From positions 1 through 7,217 of the forward strand of contig DASWHK010000205.1 of assembly GCA_036398215.1 (NCBI GenBank): a stretch of 7,217 nt of DNA, written 5' to 3'. The notes beneath the pieces were generated by a model. The model did no database searches, was not told the origin of the DNA, and saw only the letters and a program-made list of their open reading frames with translations. The stretch is from DASWHK01 sp036398215. GTDB taxonomy: Bacteria; Acidobacteriota; UBA890. This document shows positions 5,637 to 7,217 of the stretch, piece by piece (the stretch's first letter is position 1; every line of letters begins with the position of its first letter). Made by a program: the position numbers and the translations under genes.

Positions 5637-6422
5637 ATGGCCGAGGTCAGGGAGCCGGCGGTCGCCGGCAGCTTCTATCCCGCGGATGCGAGGAAGCTGC
5701 GCGGGCAGGTGGAGAGGTTGCTCGCCGATGCATCGCCCGCCGGGATCGAGCCCGAGGCACTGATCGCGCCGCACGCCGGCTACGCCTACTCGGGACCGAT
5801 CGCGGCCAGCGCCTTCAAAGCGGTCGCCGGCCGCCGCGGCAGCATCCGCCGCGTCGTCCTCGTCGGTCCCTCGCACTTCGTCCCCTTCGCGGGGCTGGCG
5901 GTGCCCGAGGCGACCGCCTTTCGTACGCCGCTGGGCGAGGTGCCGCTCGATCTCGACGGCGTGGCGGCTGCCAGCCGCCATGCGGTGGTCGGGCGCTCGG
6001 CCGAGGCCCACCGGCGCGAGCACTGCCTCGAGGTCGAGCTGCCGTTTCTCCAGGTCCTGCTCGGCGAGTTCGAGATCGTGCCGCTGGTGACCGGGCAGGC
6101 GACGCCGGAAGAGGTCGCGGCGCTGATCGAGGCGCTGTGGGAAGGCCCCGAGACCCTGGTCGTCGCCAGCTCCGACCTGTCCCATTACCAAGACTACGAG
6201 ACCGCGCGCCGGCTCGATCAGGCCACCGCCCGAACGATCGTCGGGGGCCGTTCGGAGGAGCTCGAGCCGGGCAGCGCCTGCGGCCGCCTGGCGGTCCAGG
6301 GCCTCCTGCTCGCCGCCGGCCGCCGGGGGTTGAACGCCACCCTCCTCGACCTGCGCAGCTCCGGCGACACCGCGGGGCCGCGCCATGAGGTGGTCGGCTA
6401 CGGAGCCTTCGCCTTCGCCTGA
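5637..6422 (+). CDS. amrB: AmmeMemoRadiSam system protein B (MEMO1 family)
   Basis: A 261-residue protein matching the MEMO1-like family along its whole length: REPAVAGSFYPAD at the start, PHAGYAYSG (45-53), GPSH (77-80), EHCLEVELPFLQ (128-139), SSDLSHY (178-184), and SACGRLAV (213-220) near the C-terminus. His46, His80 and Cys215 occupy the positions that bind metal in human MEMO1. The family has a dioxygenase-like fold; in bacteria it usually occurs with an AMMECR1 protein and a radical SAM enzyme in a system whose substrate is unknown. Neither partner lies in this window. The start is typical for the family, with a purine-rich GAGAGAG stretch just upstream. It lies 146 bp after the kbl-like gene and 56 bp before an aspartate kinase, all on one strand. 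Confidence 0.93.
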   Translation: MAEVREPAVAGSFYPADARKLRGQVERLLADASPAGIEPEALIAPHAGYAYSGPIAASAFKAVAGRRGSIRRVVLVGPSHFVPFAGLAVPEATAFRTPLGEVPLDLDGVAAASRHAVVGRSAEAHRREHCLEVELPFLQVLLGEFEIVPLVTGQATPEEVAALIEALWEGPETLVVASSDLSHYQDYETARRLDQATARTIVGGRSEELEPGSACGRLAVQGLLLAAGRRGLNATLLDLRSSGDTAGPRHEVVGYGAFAFA

Positions 6423-6466
6423 TCGCCGGCCGAGGTGAGAGCTACCTGCGCGACGACTCGATTCGG

Positions 6467-6472
6467 TAAATT
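6467..6472 (+). promoter_or_regulatory. Possible -10 box of a leaderless aspartate kinase transcript
   Basis: TAAATT (4 of 6 matches to TATAAT) ends 6 nt before the kinase ATG. Initiation 7 nt after it would fall on the A of the start codon. No convincing -35 is present. An in-frame TAA at 6467-6469 rules out an AUG or GUG start further upstream. Confidence 0.25.
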
Positions 6473-6478
6473 GGAAGG

Positions 6479-7217
6479 ATGATCGTCGCCAAGTTCGGGG
6501 GCACCTCGGTGCAGGACGCGGAATGCATCCACCGCGCCGTCGGCATCGTCGGTGATCGCCTCGAGCGCCGTCCTCTCGTCGTCGTCTCGGCGCTCGCCGG
6601 AGTCACTCGCCAGCTGCTGGCGTTGGGCCGGCAGGCGCTCGCCGGGGCCGCCGCGGCGCGCCGAGAGCTGGGCGCGATCGGCAACCGTCACCTCGCCATC
6701 CTCGGCGAGCTCGACACGACACCCGGCGAGCGGCGTTGGGGCGAGGCCCGCAGCAGGGCACTGCTGGCGGCGCTGCAAAGCCGGCTGGACGGCATCGCCG
6801 GCAGCGGCGTCTACGACGGCGCCGCGCAGGACGGCGTGATCGCCTTCGGCGAGCGGCTCTCGACGACGCTGTTCGGTGCCGCCGTCCGGGGCGCCGGCCT
6901 GGCGGCGGACAACGTCGATGCCGCCGAGGTGGTGGTCACCGACGACCGCTTTCGCAGCGCCCGCCCCGACCGCGGCGCGATCGACCGGCGGGCGGCGCTG
7001 CGCCTGCGGCCGCTCCTGGAGGCCGGGCGGGTGCCGGTCGTCGAAGGGTTCATCGGCGCCACGACCGCCGGCCAGACCACCACCATGGGGTTCGAAGCCT
7101 CGGACCTGACGGCCTCGCTGCTGGGGGCGGCGCTCGGCGCCGAGGAGGTGCAGATCTGGACCGACGTGCCCGGCATGCTGACCACCGGCCACCCGGCGAT
7201 CGCCGCCCCGCGCCGCG
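6479..7217 (+). CDS. Aspartate kinase, N-terminal part (runs off the right edge)
   Basis: 246 complete codons are visible. Aspartate kinase phosphorylates aspartate with ATP, the first step toward lysine, threonine, methionine and diaminopimelate. Motifs in order: KFGGTSV (5-11) binding ATP phosphates, VVVSALAGVT, FGERLST (123-129), GFIGAT followed by TTTMGFEASDLTASLLGAAL, and WTDVPGML (227-234). Spacing agrees with LysC-type enzymes, and the segment TDDRFRSARPD resembles E. coli LysC. The usual GRGGSDYTA reads GFEASDLTA here, as in some other branches. The regulatory ACT domains, or a possible homoserine dehydrogenase fusion, lie beyond the window, so lysC and thrA-like cannot be separated and no symbol is given. 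The ATG fits the family N-terminus; GGAAGG directly abuts it, too close for normal Shine-Dalgarno spacing. The gap to amrB is 56 bp, so it may belong to the same transcript. Confidence 0.92.
   Translation, partial: MIVAKFGGTSVQDAECIHRAVGIVGDRLERRPLVVVSALAGVTRQLLALGRQALAGAAAARRELGAIGNRHLAILGELDTTPGERRWGEARSRALLAALQSRLDGIAGSGVYDGAAQDGVIAFGERLSTTLFGAAVRGAGLAADNVDAAEVVVTDDRFRSARPDRGAIDRRAALRLRPLLEAGRVPVVEGFIGATTAGQTTTMGFEASDLTASLLGAALGAEEVQIWTDVPGMLTTGHPAIAAPRR

Noticed and set aside
5585..6388. Alternative + strand frame overlapping amrB
   Set aside because: Arg-rich shadow; the overlapping frame at 5637-6422 matches the MEMO1 family end to end.

Overview
The window is GC-rich, and third codon positions in every gene are mostly G or C. 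It comes from a free-living bacterium. A type IV pilus minor-pilin cluster, a membrane-anchored caspase-like protease, an AmmeMemoRadiSam protein B and core amino-acid metabolism fit a high-GC Gram-negative lineage, such as Acidobacteriota/Thermoanaerobaculia-like or myxobacteria-like groups. No single gene fixes the taxon, so this is inference. I saw no rRNA, tRNA, CRISPR array or transposase.

Left third (1-2689): a type IV pilus/pseudopilin locus. A PilX-like minor pilin runs leftward off the window edge. Opposite it, a PilV-like and a PilW-like prepilin run rightward as a tight pair. The divergent genes share a region of about 95 bp with a symmetric -10-like core. The three proteins probably form the priming complex or tip of a pilus or pseudopilus. 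The PilX-like protein has an Arg/Gly-rich linker partly built from an 18-bp tandem repeat.

Middle (2690-4263): the spacer after pilW holds a small GC hairpin and a perfect 20-bp palindrome. Next comes a 464-residue caspase-family protein with a cytoplasmic C14 domain, a Pro/Gln linker, one membrane helix and a C-terminal domain predicted to be outside the membrane. This is the least ordinary gene here. A strong GC hairpin and a perfect TATAAT separate it from the next gene.

Right (4264-7217): three co-directional genes of more ordinary type. They are a 2-amino-3-ketobutyrate CoA ligase-like PLP enzyme (threonine/glycine metabolism), the MEMO1-like AmrB protein, and the first 246 codons of an aspartate kinase cut off by the window end. 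The 146-bp gap before amrB (5491-5636) shows only a weak 6-bp GC hairpin (5595-5600 with 5608-5613) and no convincing promoter.

The PilX reading frame is open for all 475 codons visible. It has no stop inside the window, and no long ORF on the opposite strand there looks like a protein. I see no previously described defence or mobile system. The best candidates for new biology are the caspase/membrane/C-terminal-domain architecture and the repeated TAGCAGGCC element shared by the pilin and caspase upstream regions.
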